Part shown: positions 37,099 through 46,612 of the stretch, piece after piece
Position numbering within the stretch: position 1 is the first letter of the stretch
How the letters are laid out: each line of letters opens with the position of its first letter
From: CAVWGP01 sp963754645
Lineage (GTDB): Bacteria; Pseudomonadota; Alphaproteobacteria; Bin65
Direction of reading: 5' to 3'
Assembly (NCBI GenBank): GCA_963754645.1
Contig: CAVWGP010000004.1
Location: forward strand, 1,116,001-1,180,000
Length of the DNA: 64,000 bases
Notes under the pieces: generated by a model
What the model saw: the letters and a program-made list of their open reading frames with translations, nothing else
The model's database searches: none
What the model was told of the DNA's origin: nothing
Position numbers and translations under genes: made by a program

Positions 37099-37823
37099 CC
37101 GTGCCTAGTCTGGCACAGCCGCGCGCGATCTTATTCGATTGGGACAACACGCTCGTCGATGTGTGGCCGACGATCCACGAAGCGCTCAATGCCGCACTGA
37201 CGGCAATGGGGCAGGCGCCTTGGTCGTTGGCGGAAACCTTGCAGCGGGTCCGGCGCTCGTTGCGCGAAAGCTTCCCGATCTTGTTCGGCGAGCGGTGGAC
37301 CGAAGCGCGCGAAATTTTCTACGCAACTTACAACCGCCATCACCTGGCCATGCTCAAACCGTTGCCCGAGGCCGCGGCAACGCTGAGCCGGTTTGCTTCG
37401 GGTGGCATGTTACTTGGCGTTGTCAGCAACAAGACCGGAGCCATCTTGCGGCGCGAGGCGGCTCATCTCGGTTGGGACCGCTATTTTGCGGCCTTGGTCG
37501 GCGCAGGCGACGCTCGATCGGACAAGCCCGCGCCCGATCCAATTCATCTTGCTCTCGAGAAGAGTGGATTTTTGATCGATAAATCAATATGGTATGTTGG
37601 AGATACGGCGCTTGACATGGAGTGCGCAAGGGCCGCTGGATGCACGGCCATATTGGTGGGGAATACACCCGGCGATCCTGCGGCAATCGATATTCACAAG
37701 CCAGATTTGCGAGTGCAGGGGCTTGAAAGCTTGCTAGACCTTGCCGTCGAGTTCGGGATTAACCATATGATTTGCCGCCTGGTCGCAGGCTGCCGGGGGC
37801 CGCGAAGGCCTGCGTTTCGATGA
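37095..37823 (+). CDS. HAD-family phosphatase, Gph-like
   Basis: Haloacid-dehalogenase-type hydrolase of 242 residues. Motif I ILFDWDNTLVD carries the nucleophile Asp and the acid Asp, motif II is GVVSNKT, the Lys lies in SDKPAPDP, and motif IV is VGDTALDMECA. A helical cap is inserted after motif I (subfamily IA), as in phosphoglycolate phosphatases. The true substrate cannot be named. The last 20 or so residues are basic and look like an extension. It is translationally coupled to the transaminase. Confidence 0.87.
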   Translation: MTVPSLAQPRAILFDWDNTLVDVWPTIHEALNAALTAMGQAPWSLAETLQRVRRSLRESFPILFGERWTEAREIFYATYNRHHLAMLKPLPEAAATLSRFASGGMLLGVVSNKTGAILRREAAHLGWDRYFAALVGAGDARSDKPAPDPIHLALEKSGFLIDKSIWYVGDTALDMECARAAGCTAILVGNTPGDPAAIDIHKPDLRVQGLESLLDLAVEFGINHMICRLVAGCRGPRRPAFR

Positions 37824-37859
37824 AGTAGCAAGAACTGACAAATGAACAGGAACAAAACA

Positions 37860-38123
37860 ATGGCGGAAAAACCGCAAAATTTGCAGGATCAGTTTCTAAA
37901 TCACATTCGCAAGAACAAGACTCCGGTGACGGTCTTTCTGGTGAACGGCGTGAAACTGCAGGGCATTGTGACGTGGTTCGACAATTTTTGCGTCTTATTG
38001 CGCCGCGATCAGCATTCGCAGCTCGTATACAAGCACGCGATCTCCACGGTCATGCCGGCGGGGCCGATTCAATTGTTCGACCCTGAAACGGATCATGCGA
38101 CGCCGCCGACGACGGCGCAGTAG
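37860..38123 (+). CDS. hfq: Hfq, RNA chaperone
   Basis: Hexameric Sm-like RNA chaperone that aids small-RNA pairing with mRNA. The start at 37860 (MAEKPQNLQDQFLN) is preferred, since an AGGA site lies eight bases upstream; an in-frame ATG at 37842 would add six residues. The Sm1 motif VFLVNGVKLQGIVTWFDNF and the Sm2 motif YKHAIST are intact. The length of about 87 residues is normal for Alphaproteobacteria. hflX follows after 18 bases. Confidence 0.96.
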   Translation: MAEKPQNLQDQFLNHIRKNKTPVTVFLVNGVKLQGIVTWFDNFCVLLRRDQHSQLVYKHAISTVMPAGPIQLFDPETDHATPPTTAQ

Positions 38124-38141
38124 CGCGAATAAACAAACACC

Positions 38142-39506
38142 TTGAGCGACAAACCGAAGAAAGAGCGCCGGCGGCCGATCGAAACGAGGCCGGCGGCGCA
38201 AAAGACTATCATCGTCCACCCGGTCTTGCGCCGCGACTTGGCCGGCATGAAACGCGCACGCGCGCGGCTCGAAGAATCCATCGGGCTGGCGGCGGCCATC
38301 GAATTGGACGTGGCGGCAAGCGAAGTCTTGCATCTTTCCAAAATCGATCCCGCCACGCAAATCGGCAAAGGCGCGATTCTACGGCTGGGCGAGATCGTCA
38401 AAGAGGCGGGCATTCAGCTCGTGATCGTCGACTCGGCGCTGTCGCCGTCGCAGCAGCGCAATCTGGAACGGGCCTGGGCGTGCAAGGTCATCGACCGCAC
38501 GGCGCTCATTCTCGAAATTTTCGGCGCCCGCGCCAAGACCGCCGAGGGCAGTCTGCAAGTCGAGCTCGCGCATCTTACCTACCAGCGCAGCCGACTGGTG
38601 CGAAGCTGGACCCATCTCGAGCGACAGCGCGGCGGCTTCGGGTTCATCGGCGGCCCCGGCGAGTCGCAAATCGAAATTGACCGCCGGCTGATCGACGACC
38701 GGATCACGACGATCCGCGACGAACTCGAAACGGTCAAGCGCCGGCGCGAATTGCAACGCAAGGCGCGCGGTCGCGTGCCGTATCCCGTTGCCGCGCTGGT
38801 CGGTTACACGAACGCCGGAAAATCGACCTTGTTCAACCGGCTCACCGGCGCCGACGTGTTCGTCAAGGATCAACTGTTCGCGACGCTCGATCCGACGATG
38901 CGCGGCATCGCGTTGCCGTCCGGCGGCAAGGCGATTCTCTCCGATACCGTGGGCTTCATCAGCGATCTGCCGACCATGCTGGTCGCGGCGTTTCGCGCCA
39001 CGCTCGAGGAAGTCATCGCCGCCGATCTCATCCTCCATGTGCGCGATATTTCGCATCCGGATTGCGAGGCGCAGGCTGCAAGCGTGCACGCGGTGCTGCG
39101 CGATCTCGGCCTCGGCGATCGGGTCGATCGCGGACTGTTCGAAGTCTTGAACAAGATCGACCGGTTGGATCCGATCGCGCGCGAAGCGCTCAATGCGCGC
39201 GCCGCGCTCGCCAACGCGCCGCGCGTCGCCGTTTCCGCCGTCACCGGCGAGGGTTGCGATCTGCTGCTGCGGCGCATCGATGATGCGCTAACGGCGAACC
39301 GGGCGCCGGTCGCGTTGCGCGTATCGTTGGCGGACGGCGCGGCGCTCGCTTGGCTCTATCGTCACGGCGACGTGGTGGCGCGGCGCGACGACGAAGTTCA
39401 TGCCCATATTTCCATTCGCCTCGAACCGGCCGATCTGGCGCGCTTCAACAGCCAATTCGCACCGCCGCCGCCGCCCACGCGCGCCGGCAGGGCGGCAAGG
39501 CGCTAA
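38142..39506 (+). CDS. hflX: HflX, ribosome-associated GTPase
   Basis: GTPase that binds the 50S subunit and can split stalled or heat-damaged ribosomes. It has 454 residues from a TTG start. The N-terminal HflX domain includes the glycine-rich region GFGFIGGPGESQIEIDRR. The G domain has GYTNAGKST (G1), DTVGFISDLP (G3) and NKID (G4). The C-terminal tail is Pro/Arg-rich. hfq-hflX is a conserved pair, and a hairpin terminator follows. Confidence 0.95.
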   Translation: MSDKPKKERRRPIETRPAAQKTIIVHPVLRRDLAGMKRARARLEESIGLAAAIELDVAASEVLHLSKIDPATQIGKGAILRLGEIVKEAGIQLVIVDSALSPSQQRNLERAWACKVIDRTALILEIFGARAKTAEGSLQVELAHLTYQRSRLVRSWTHLERQRGGFGFIGGPGESQIEIDRRLIDDRITTIRDELETVKRRRELQRKARGRVPYPVAALVGYTNAGKSTLFNRLTGADVFVKDQLFATLDPTMRGIALPSGGKAILSDTVGFISDLPTMLVAAFRATLEEVIAADLILHVRDISHPDCEAQAASVHAVLRDLGLGDRVDRGLFEVLNKIDRLDPIAREALNARAALANAPRVAVSAVTGEGCDLLLRRIDDALTANRAPVALRVSLADGAALAWLYRHGDVVARRDDEVHAHISIRLEPADLARFNSQFAPPPPPTRAGRAARR

Positions 39507-39510
39507 GCGC

Positions 39511-39546
39511 CCCCGCGCCGCAAACACGGGCGCGGGGACTATTTTT
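39511..39546 (+). terminator. Intrinsic terminator after hflX
   Basis: A 9-base-pair G/C stem (39511-39519 with 39529-39537) and a 9-base loop, followed by ACTATTTTT. It lies in the 32-base gap between the convergent hflX and mazG genes and has a proper T-run in the hflX direction; the tail overlaps the mazG stop. Confidence 0.8.
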
Positions 39547-40351
39547 CGGCGGCCTTGGCTTTCTGCCATAGCGTTTCGAGTTGTTCGAGCGACGCATCGG
39601 CCGGGCTGCGGCCCTGCGCCGCCAGCGCCGACTCGACCGCGCCAAAGCGCCGCTCGAAGCGCCCATTGGCTTTGCGGAGAGCCGTCTCGGGATCGATGGC
39701 GAGGTGGCGCGCGAGCTGGGCGAGGGCGAACAGCAAGTCGCCCAGTTCATGCTCCACGCGCTCGATCGGCTCATTGCCGGCGCGGGCCGATTCGATTTCG
39801 CCGATTTCTTCCCGCACCTTGTCGAGCACGCCGCCGATATGGGGCCAATCGAATCCCACGCGCGCTGCCCGCTTGCCGAGCTTTTCGGCGCGCAGCAAGG
39901 CGGGGAGGGCAAGCGGGACGCCGTCCAGCGCGCCGTTCGCGGCAGCGCCTGCCGGATTCGATTGCCGCTCGGCGGCCTTGTGCGTTTCCCACGCGGCGCT
40001 TTGCTCGGCGGCCGTCCGCACATGGCTTGTGCCGAAGACATGCGGATGCCGGCGCTCCATTTTGTCGGCAATGGCGCCGGCAACACTGTCGAATCCGAAG
40101 AGCCCGGCCTCTTCGGCCACCCGGGCGTGAAAGACAACCTGAAACAACAAGTCGCCGAGTTCGTCCCTGAGGTCGGTCATGTTGTTGCGCGCGATCGCGT
40201 CGGCGACTTCATAAGCTTCTTCGATCGTGTACGGCGCGATCGTGCCAAAATTCTGCTCGCGGTCCCACGGGCAACCATGCTCGGGATCGCGCAGCCGGGC
40301 CATGATCGCAAGAAGGCGCCGAAGCTGCTGCATGTCGGGCGTTTGGGTCAT
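39539..40351 (-). CDS. mazG: MazG, nucleoside triphosphate pyrophosphohydrolase
   Basis: House-cleaning enzyme that hydrolyses nucleoside triphosphates to monophosphates. It has 270 residues with two MazG repeats. The first contains CPWDREQNFGTIAPYTIEEA and DELGDLLFQVVFHARVAEE, and the second EEIGEIESA and EHELGDLLFALAQLARHL, supplying the ExxE-ExxD metal sites. It converges on hflX, the usual alphaproteobacterial neighbour. Confidence 0.95.
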   Translation of the reverse strand: MTQTPDMQQLRRLLAIMARLRDPEHGCPWDREQNFGTIAPYTIEEAYEVADAIARNNMTDLRDELGDLLFQVVFHARVAEEAGLFGFDSVAGAIADKMERRHPHVFGTSHVRTAAEQSAAWETHKAAERQSNPAGAAANGALDGVPLALPALLRAEKLGKRAARVGFDWPHIGGVLDKVREEIGEIESARAGNEPIERVEHELGDLLFALAQLARHLAIDPETALRKANGRFERRFGAVESALAAQGRSPADASLEQLETLWQKAKAAEK

Positions 40352-40487
40352 TGCGGGAGTATCCGTGAAACAGCGGGTTGCCGAAGTTTGTCGCGCGTAT
40401 TTACCCTTATTGAGTACGGAGTTGTGAAGTGGTTCACTGATCGGCGACGGCGAATTGCGCTAAACATGGCTGGATTTTCCAAACTCA

Positions 40488-40946
40488 ATGGGCATCAAGA
40501 TGCGCAAATTTGGATTTCGTTTGATGAAATACGCCGCGGCTGGCACCGCGCTCTTCCTCGGCACGATTGCCGCGAATCAAGCGCAAGCCGCCGTCGTCGT
40601 TTGTTCCGAGAATGTCTCGACCACGGTGCACTTTGCCATGGCGCGCTACGAACAGGGGCGAATGTTCGTCCGCGGCTGGTACAATATTTCGCCGAATTCC
40701 TGCATCACGGTCGATGACGGCTACACCGCCGGGCCGTACTCCTTCTATGCGTATAGCAACGAAACCAAGCAGCAATGGCCGCCGACGGAGCGTGGCGTCC
40801 GGCACTGCACGAAGTTCGGCGAGCGCTTCACCGTGCGCTATCCGATGGCGGCGGGCGGCGAGGTCATTTGCCCGGACGGCTATGCGACGCGATTTTTCCA
40901 GCGCTTCGATCCGGTTAACGGCGAGATACGTGTCGTCCTGCGCTAG
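40488..40946 (+). CDS. DUF1036-type exported protein
   Basis: A 152-residue secreted protein. A signal peptide (MRKFGFRLMKYAAAGTALFL, cleavage near NQAQA-A) precedes a domain that looks like DUF1036: it pairs CSENVSTTVHFAMARY with the RGWYNISPNSCITVDDG stretch typical of that family, plus two further Cys (HCTKF and VICPDG). The four Cys may form two periplasmic disulfides. The function is unknown. It converges on the next gene with only four bases between stops. Confidence 0.72.
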   Translation: MGIKMRKFGFRLMKYAAAGTALFLGTIAANQAQAAVVVCSENVSTTVHFAMARYEQGRMFVRGWYNISPNSCITVDDGYTAGPYSFYAYSNETKQQWPPTERGVRHCTKFGERFTVRYPMAAGGEVICPDGYATRFFQRFDPVNGEIRVVLR

Positions 40947-40950
40947 ACGG

Positions 40951-41718
40951 CTATTTCGCGGCCTGCGGCGGCGGCAGATCGACTAGCGCGCCGAACTCCT
41001 TGCGCACGGCGTCCCAGCCTAGGCTGACGCAGGCGCGCACGCTGTCCGGATCGCGGGCCGCGTCGCCGGCGGCGCAGGATTCGGCGAGTTGCCGCCGCGC
41101 CGCGTCGATCCGCTTGTACACGCCGCCGTACTCGGCCTGGGCGGCTTCCCAGCTCTCGACGTTGCGCGCCATTGCTTTGGCGATCGTCGACTGCTTGTCG
41201 GCCACGGCGCGCCATTCGGCCTGTACTTTGTCCTTTTCGGCCGCAATATCCTCGCGCGCGCGATCCAATTCGATTTGGCGTGCGGCAAGATCGCCTTTCT
41301 CCTTGAGGCAGGTGCGATATTTGTCCTCGGCCAAGGTTCCGCCGCAGCGACCGTTGTAGTCTTTTACCTGAGCGTCGTAGGCGCGGATTTCGCCTTCGTA
41401 GCGGGCGAGCTTCTGCGAATACTGGTCGATCCGCGGCTGCAATCCGCGCAGTTGGACTTGCGCGACGTCATAGTCTTTTTTCTGAGATTCGTTTTGGCTG
41501 ACGAGGTCGTTCATCCGACGGATCAACGCCAACGCCTTGCTTTCCTCGTCGCGGATCAGCGCCAATTGTGCGTTGATCTGATTGGCGCGCGGACTTTGGG
41601 CAAAGGCGGGAGACATGGGCGCCAGCGACAAAGCCGCAGCCACTGCCAACACCCAAATCAATGCCGCAAGCCCCATGGCTTTTGTCGCATAATGTATATT
41701 ATGGAAAATATAGGACAT
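40951..41718 (-). CDS. Exported coiled-coil protein of unknown function
   Basis: A 255-residue protein with an N-terminal signal sequence or anchor (GLAALIWVLAVAAALSLAP, ending near AFAQS) and a long helical, charged coiled coil from about residue 45 to 215. Three or four Cys in the C-terminal half (NGRCGG, YRTCLKEK, AESCAAG, VRACVSLG) may form disulfides. I do not recognise the family. A periplasmic structural or scaffolding role is only a guess. It is 25 bases after the metallo-hydrolase on the same strand, at the end of the dacC-tmk-holB-metG-tatD run. Confidence 0.6.
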   Translation of the reverse strand: MSYIFHNIHYATKAMGLAALIWVLAVAAALSLAPMSPAFAQSPRANQINAQLALIRDEESKALALIRRMNDLVSQNESQKKDYDVAQVQLRGLQPRIDQYSQKLARYEGEIRAYDAQVKDYNGRCGGTLAEDKYRTCLKEKGDLAARQIELDRAREDIAAEKDKVQAEWRAVADKQSTIAKAMARNVESWEAAQAEYGGVYKRIDAARRQLAESCAAGDAARDPDSVRACVSLGWDAVRKEFGALVDLPPPQAAK

Positions 41719-41743
41719 GGTGCGCTTCAGGCCTCGCTTTCCT

Positions 41744-42520
41744 TCAGCAGTCGATTGTTAGGCCATCATAGCCTGGTTCGACGCCGGGCGGACAGCGTCT
41801 CTTGAGCGTTTCGTAGTCGAGCCGATTGCTCATGTGGGTCAATATCGCGCGCTCGGGCTTCACGCGCTCGATCCATTCGAAGGTGCGCTCGACATGGGCA
41901 TGCGTCGGATGAGGCATGTCTTGCAGCGCGTCGACGATCCATATGCGAACGCCGCCAAGCGCCGCGAAAGCAGCCTCGTCGAGTTGAACGGCGTCCGTCG
42001 AGTACGCGAAGTCGCCAATGCGCAGGCCAAGCGATTGCATTCCAAAGCCGTGATCCTGCGCGAAAGACCGCACCTCCATTGCGTCGATTTTCAGGCGATC
42101 CTTGAACGCATGCCCGCGCAAGATCGGCTGATAGAAGCTTCCCGGCGGCTGCGCGTACGCGTAGTTGAAGCGCTCTTCGATCCGGGCATGGGTATCGCCG
42201 TCGGCGAAAGTATCGATTCGATCGCCCTTGATCCGCGCGAGCTGGCGCAGCTCATGGATGCCATGCGAATGATCGGCATGGTCGTGGGTAAAGATGACGT
42301 GCGTGACACACGAGATGCGGTTGGCCAGCAGCTGTTCGCGCAAATCCGGCGATGCGTCGATCAAGAGGCCGATGCCTTCGTGCTGGATGTGCAGCGAGGC
42401 CCGCGTCCGCCGATTGCGCGAGTTTGCCGGATCGCAGCGGCCCCAGTCGCCGCGTCCGTCCGCGCCGCCGATCGCCGGCACGCCGTCGGAATTGCCGCAG
42501 CCGAGCATCGTGATCCGCAT
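41744..42520 (-). CDS. MBL-fold metallo-hydrolase, PhnP-like
   Basis: A 258-residue metallo-beta-lactamase-fold hydrolase. The two-metal motif THDHADHSHG is present, with further His at ILTHMSN near the C-terminus and the Asp in YSTDAVQLDE. The opening MLGCGNSDGVPAIGG is typical of the PhnP-type cyclic phosphodiesterase group. The position after tatD is conserved in Alphaproteobacteria. The exact substrate is unknown. Confidence 0.87.
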   Translation of the reverse strand: MRITMLGCGNSDGVPAIGGADGRGDWGRCDPANSRNRRTRASLHIQHEGIGLLIDASPDLREQLLANRISCVTHVIFTHDHADHSHGIHELRQLARIKGDRIDTFADGDTHARIEERFNYAYAQPPGSFYQPILRGHAFKDRLKIDAMEVRSFAQDHGFGMQSLGLRIGDFAYSTDAVQLDEAAFAALGGVRIWIVDALQDMPHPTHAHVERTFEWIERVKPERAILTHMSNRLDYETLKRRCPPGVEPGYDGLTIDC

Positions 42521-42539
42521 GGCCTGGCCGCCGGCGGAT

Positions 42540-43331
42540 CTACGCGGTCGCCAAGGGCTTGGCCTTGGCGAACAGGCGGTGAAAATTCTCGCTGGTCAGC
42601 GCGGCCATGCGTTCCGCGCTGTCGCCGCGCAGGGTTGCAAGACACGCCGCCGTATAGCCGACAAAGGCCGGCTCGTTGCGCTTGCCGCGATTGGGCACGG
42701 GCGCCAGGAATGGCGCGTCGGTTTCGATCAGGATTTTGTCCGCCGGCAGCAGGCGCGCGGTTTCCTGAATGTCGCGCGCGTTCTTGAAGGTCAGGATGCC
42801 GGAAAACGAAATGTGCAGGCCGAGCCCGACGGCGTATTCGGCGAGCGCGTGCGATGCCGTGAAGCAGTGAATGACGCCCGGATACGGCCCCTTGGCGTGT
42901 TCCTCGCCGAGAATGCGGATCGTGTCGGTATCGGCATCGCGGGCATGGACGATGAGCGGCAGGCCGCTCTCGCGCGCGGCGGCGATATGGGCGCGAAAGC
43001 TGCGCTCCTGGGCGTCGCGCGGGCTTTTGTCGTAGTAGAAATCGAGCCCGGTCTCGCCGATACCGACGACCTTGGGATGCTGGGCGCGTTCGAGCAGCGG
43101 AGCGGGGTCCCCCACTCCCTCTTCGCCCGCATTGTGCGGATGCACGCCGACCGTGCAATAGATCGCCGGGTTGGCTTCGGCGATCGCAATCACGCCGGGA
43201 AATTTGCTCAAGCGCGTGCCGATGGTGACCATGAGGCTGATGCCGGCATTGCGCGCGCGCGTGAGCACATCGGCAAAATCCGGCTGGAACTCCGGAAAGT
43301 CGAGATGGCAATGGCTGTCGATGAGCGTCAC
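42540..43331 (-). CDS. TatD-family metal-dependent DNase
   Basis: TIM-barrel amidohydrolase-superfamily nuclease of 263 residues. The metal ligands are visible in LIDSHCHLDFPEF (HxH), GIGETGLDFYY (Glu), LIVHARDA (His), HCFT (His) and ETDAPFL (Asp). I chose the GTG start at 43331: it overlaps the metG stop in a GTGA arrangement and gives the family N-terminus. The ATG-started open frame upstream is only the metG shadow. Confidence 0.93.
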   Translation of the reverse strand: MTLIDSHCHLDFPEFQPDFADVLTRARNAGISLMVTIGTRLSKFPGVIAIAEANPAIYCTVGVHPHNAGEEGVGDPAPLLERAQHPKVVGIGETGLDFYYDKSPRDAQERSFRAHIAAARESGLPLIVHARDADTDTIRILGEEHAKGPYPGVIHCFTASHALAEYAVGLGLHISFSGILTFKNARDIQETARLLPADKILIETDAPFLAPVPNRGKRNEPAFVGYTAACLATLRGDSAERMAALTSENFHRLFAKAKPLATA

Positions 43332-44881
43332 GCCTTGGCCGCCTCCGGGGCCGCGTAGCGCGGAAAAATACCTTGCGGCGCAGGCAACGCGGTTCCGCTC
43401 GCGATCGGCGTCGCCGCGTCGGCAAAGCGCCGCTTGTCGGCCGGCACGGCCAGTTGGTCGAGCAGCTTGGCGGCGGATTGCGGCATCACGGCTTGCACGT
43501 AAAGCGCCACCTGCCGGATAACGTCGATGCACACATAGAGCACCGTCGCCATGCGCGCCGGATCGGTCTTGCGCAGCGACCACGGCGCCTGGCGGTCGAC
43601 ATAGCGATTGGCATCGCCGATCACGCGCCACACGATCTCGAGATATTTGTGAATCGCGAGATTTTCCATCTCGGCGCGCATCGCCGGCAGCGCGTCGCGC
43701 GCGGCCCGCAGCATCGCCTCGTCCTCGGCGGTGAACGCACCGGGTTTCGGCACGGCGGCGCCCGCCTGCTTCTGCACGAAACTCAAGACGCGTTGCGCCA
43801 GGTTGCCCAGGTCGTTGGCCAAATCGCCGTTGATGCGGTGCGCGATCAACTCCGGCGAAACCGCACCATCGTTGCCGTACGGCACTTCGCGCATCAGGAA
43901 ATAGCGCATCGGATCGAGCCCGTATTCCGCCTTGATCGCTTCAGGCGTGATCACATTGCCGAGCGACTTCGACATTTTCTCGCCGCCGATATTGAGATGG
44001 CCATGGCCAAAGACGCGCTTCGGCGGCTCGACGCCGGCCGACATCAGGAAAGCCGGCCAATAGATGGCGTGAAAGCGGACGATATCCTTGCCGACGATGT
44101 GCACGTCCGCCGGCCAATAGCGCCGGTATTTCGCCGATTCGGCGTCGGGAAATCCGACCGCGGTGAGGTAATTGGTCAACGCGTCGAGCCACACATACAT
44201 GATGTGCTTGCCGTCGCCGGGAACCGGCACGCCCCAGCGGAAGGTCGTGCGCGAGACCGACAAATCCGCCAGGCCGCGCTTGACGAAGCTGACCACTTCG
44301 TTGCGGCGGTAACCGGGCATGATGAAGTCCGGATGAGCGTCGTAGTGCGCCAGCAGCTTGTCCTGGTAGGCCGAGAGCTTGAAAAAGTAGCTCGGCTCCT
44401 CGACCCACTCGACCTCGGCTCCCGAGGGCGCGCGGAACTTGCCGTCCGGCCCCTTGGTCAGCTCGTCTTCGCCGAAAAAAGCTTCGTCGCGAACCGAGTA
44501 CCAGCCGGCGTATTTGCTGAGATAGATATCGCCCTTGGCCGCCATCTTCTGCCAAATTGCCTGCGACGCCGCGTAGTGGCGGGGCTCGGTGGTGCGGATG
44601 AACTCGTCGTTGGAAATGCCGAGATCGCGGCACATGGCTTGAAACAATCCGGCGACCTCGTCGCAGAATTCTTTCGGCTGTTTGCCTGCATTCACCGCCG
44701 AGCGTTCGACTTTTTGACCGTGCTCGTCGGTGCCCGTCAGAAACCAAACGTCGAATCCGTCGAGGCGCTTGAAGCGCGCGATGACGTCGGTCGAAATCGC
44801 CTCATAGGCATGGCCGAGATGCGGCGGGCCGTTGAGATAGGATATCGCGGTCGTGATATAGAATTTCGGCGCGTTGCTCAT
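43328..44881 (-). CDS. metG: Methionyl-tRNA synthetase
   Basis: Class I synthetase that charges methionine to tRNA-Met. It has 517 residues from Met 44881 (MSNAPKFYITTAISYLNG). The HIGH-type motif is HLGH at residues 21-24 and the KMSKS loop lies in GGEKMSKSLGN. No zinc-knuckle Cys cluster and no C-terminal tRNA-binding domain are visible, matching the short alphaproteobacterial form. It is coupled to tatD by a GTGA overlap and follows holB by 49 bases. Confidence 0.97.
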   Translation of the reverse strand: MSNAPKFYITTAISYLNGPPHLGHAYEAISTDVIARFKRLDGFDVWFLTGTDEHGQKVERSAVNAGKQPKEFCDEVAGLFQAMCRDLGISNDEFIRTTEPRHYAASQAIWQKMAAKGDIYLSKYAGWYSVRDEAFFGEDELTKGPDGKFRAPSGAEVEWVEEPSYFFKLSAYQDKLLAHYDAHPDFIMPGYRRNEVVSFVKRGLADLSVSRTTFRWGVPVPGDGKHIMYVWLDALTNYLTAVGFPDAESAKYRRYWPADVHIVGKDIVRFHAIYWPAFLMSAGVEPPKRVFGHGHLNIGGEKMSKSLGNVITPEAIKAEYGLDPMRYFLMREVPYGNDGAVSPELIAHRINGDLANDLGNLAQRVLSFVQKQAGAAVPKPGAFTAEDEAMLRAARDALPAMRAEMENLAIHKYLEIVWRVIGDANRYVDRQAPWSLRKTDPARMATVLYVCIDVIRQVALYVQAVMPQSAAKLLDQLAVPADKRRFADAATPIASGTALPAPQGIFPRYAAPEAAKA

Positions 44882-44930
44882 GCTCGATCCGGGTATGCCC
44901 GACGCGGAAGTCGCCGAAGAGGCTCGATCC

Positions 44931-45951
44931 TCATGCGGCGCGCGCCGTGGCCTCGATGTCGTAAAAAATTTCCAGCAAAACCTGTTTGCGGTCGAGGCTC
45001 GCCGCCTCCGCCCGCTCGAACAAGTGCCTGGTCTTTTCCCACAGCCGCGCCCAACGATCAAGCCGGCTCGTTCCCTGCCCCAGTCCGGCCTTTACTTTGT
45101 TGCCGATCCACCACAGCACGAGGTCGCGCAAGACGGCGACCGCTTCTTCGCCCTTGCGCGCGGCGTTCTCCGCCAACTTTTCGAGCGCGCCCGAATCGAG
45201 ATCGGGCAATGCGCCAAGCAAAGTCTCGATGTCTTTGAGCGACGCAAGCGCGCCGGCTTCGGCGAGCGCCAGGGCACGGCCCGGGCTACCCTCGGCGAGC
45301 CTGGCCAGCGAGGCGGCATCGGCGGGCGACAATTCTGGCGCATGCATTCAGCAATATATCGATCACCGCCGCGTCAGGCACCGGATTGAGCAGCAAGCGC
45401 TGGCAGCGCGAGCGGACCGTGGGGATGACGCGGCTGATCGCGTGGGCGACGATGAGGAACAGGGCCCGCGGCGGCGGCTCTTCGATGGCCTTAAGCAACG
45501 CGTTCGCGGCTTCGGTGCTGAGATCGTCCGCCGCATCGACGATGACGACGCGCCAGCCGCCCAAGGCCGGCGTGAGGCGCAAGAAATCGACCGCGGCGCG
45601 CGCCTGGCTGACGGCAATTTCGCTGCGCAGCTTGCCGGTCTTTTCGTTGATTTCGCGCGCCAAGACGCGGAGATCGGGATGGCCGCCGCTGTCGATCATG
45701 CGCAAGACGGGATCGTCGGCCGCAAGATTGAGGTTGGCCGCATTTCGATTGGGGCCAGCCAGAATCCAGCGCGCAAAGCGAAACGCCAATGTCGCCTTGC
45801 CGATGCCGTTGGGACCGGTTAGCAGCCAGGCATGCGGCATGCGCCTGGCGGCGAAGGCGCGGAGCATCGTGGCCTCGGCCGTCTCGTGGCCGATCAGGTC
45901 CGCATTCGGTACGGGCGGCCGCGCAACAGGCTCGGACTTGTTGTCTGCCAT
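44931..45951 (-). CDS. holB: DNA polymerase III subunit delta', frameshifted
   Basis: Clamp-loader subunit, 339 residues once corrected. It starts at 45951 with MADNKSEPVARP. The P-loop lies in LLTGPNGIGKATLAF and the sensor region in ISRVIPTVRSRCQRLLLNP. After VIDILLN the frame breaks; dropping one base at about 45345 (plus-strand C) continues with HAPELSPADAASLARLAEG, the start of the C-terminal helical domain. The start overlaps the tmk stop (TAATG). Delta' is normally essential, so the break is probably an assembly error. Confidence 0.93.
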
Positions 45952-46586
45952 TACAAGCTGAGACCGAGCCGCGTGCCGAGCGCGCCGCGAATCGCCGAAG
46001 TGACTTGATCGACTGGCTGCGTGGCATCGACAACGAGGCAACGCGCCGGATTGCGCCGCGCAATGTCGAGGAAGCCCTCGCGCACCTTGGCGTGGAATTC
46101 CTGGCCCATGCTCTCATAGCGCTGCGCGGCGCCGCGGCGCTCGGCCGAACGGCGCAGGCCGAGTTCGGCCGGCGTGTCCAAGATCACTGTCAGATCGGGC
46201 TGGAGTGCGCCGAGCACGAGCGCGTGCAAGGCCGAAATCGGATCGACGCCGAGGTCCTGCGCGTAGCCTTGATAGGCCATCGTCGAATTGGCGAAGCGGT
46301 CGGACACGACCCACTCGCCGCGCGCCAAGGCGGGTTCGATCGCCTTGGCGACATGGTCCATACGCGCGGCGTAGTTCAAGAGCGCCTCGCTCCAAGGCGT
46401 CCAGCGTTCGGCCTCGCCTTGGACCAGCAGGGTGCGAATGGCCTCGGCGCCCGGTGTGCCGCCGGGTTCGCGCGTGCGCAAATGCCGAATGCCCGCTTTG
46501 TCCAACATGGCGCATAGGCGCTCGATTTGCGTCGTCTTGCCGCCGCCCTCGCCGCCTTCCAAGGTTATGAAACGTCCGCGCGCCAT
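45951..46586 (-). CDS. tmk: Thymidylate kinase
   Basis: Phosphorylates dTMP to dTDP. It has 211 residues. The P-loop is EGGEGGGKTTQ near residue 10, followed by the nucleotide-binding REPGGTPGAEAIR and VVSDRFANSTMAYQG, with the LID region after residue 145. It is coupled to holB through the overlapping TAATG, the common tmk-holB pair, and follows dacC by 26 bases. Confidence 0.96.
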   Translation of the reverse strand: MARGRFITLEGGEGGGKTTQIERLCAMLDKAGIRHLRTREPGGTPGAEAIRTLLVQGEAERWTPWSEALLNYAARMDHVAKAIEPALARGEWVVSDRFANSTMAYQGYAQDLGVDPISALHALVLGALQPDLTVILDTPAELGLRRSAERRGAAQRYESMGQEFHAKVREGFLDIARRNPARCLVVDATQPVDQVTSAIRGALGTRLGLSL

Positions 46587-46612
46587 GCGCAGTTTCTAGC
46601 ACGACGGCGCGG

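Noticed and set aside
43373..45238. 621-codon open frame on the plus strand across metG and holB
   Set aside because: Same reason: an antisense shadow, with Arg/His-rich composition and no recognisable domain.
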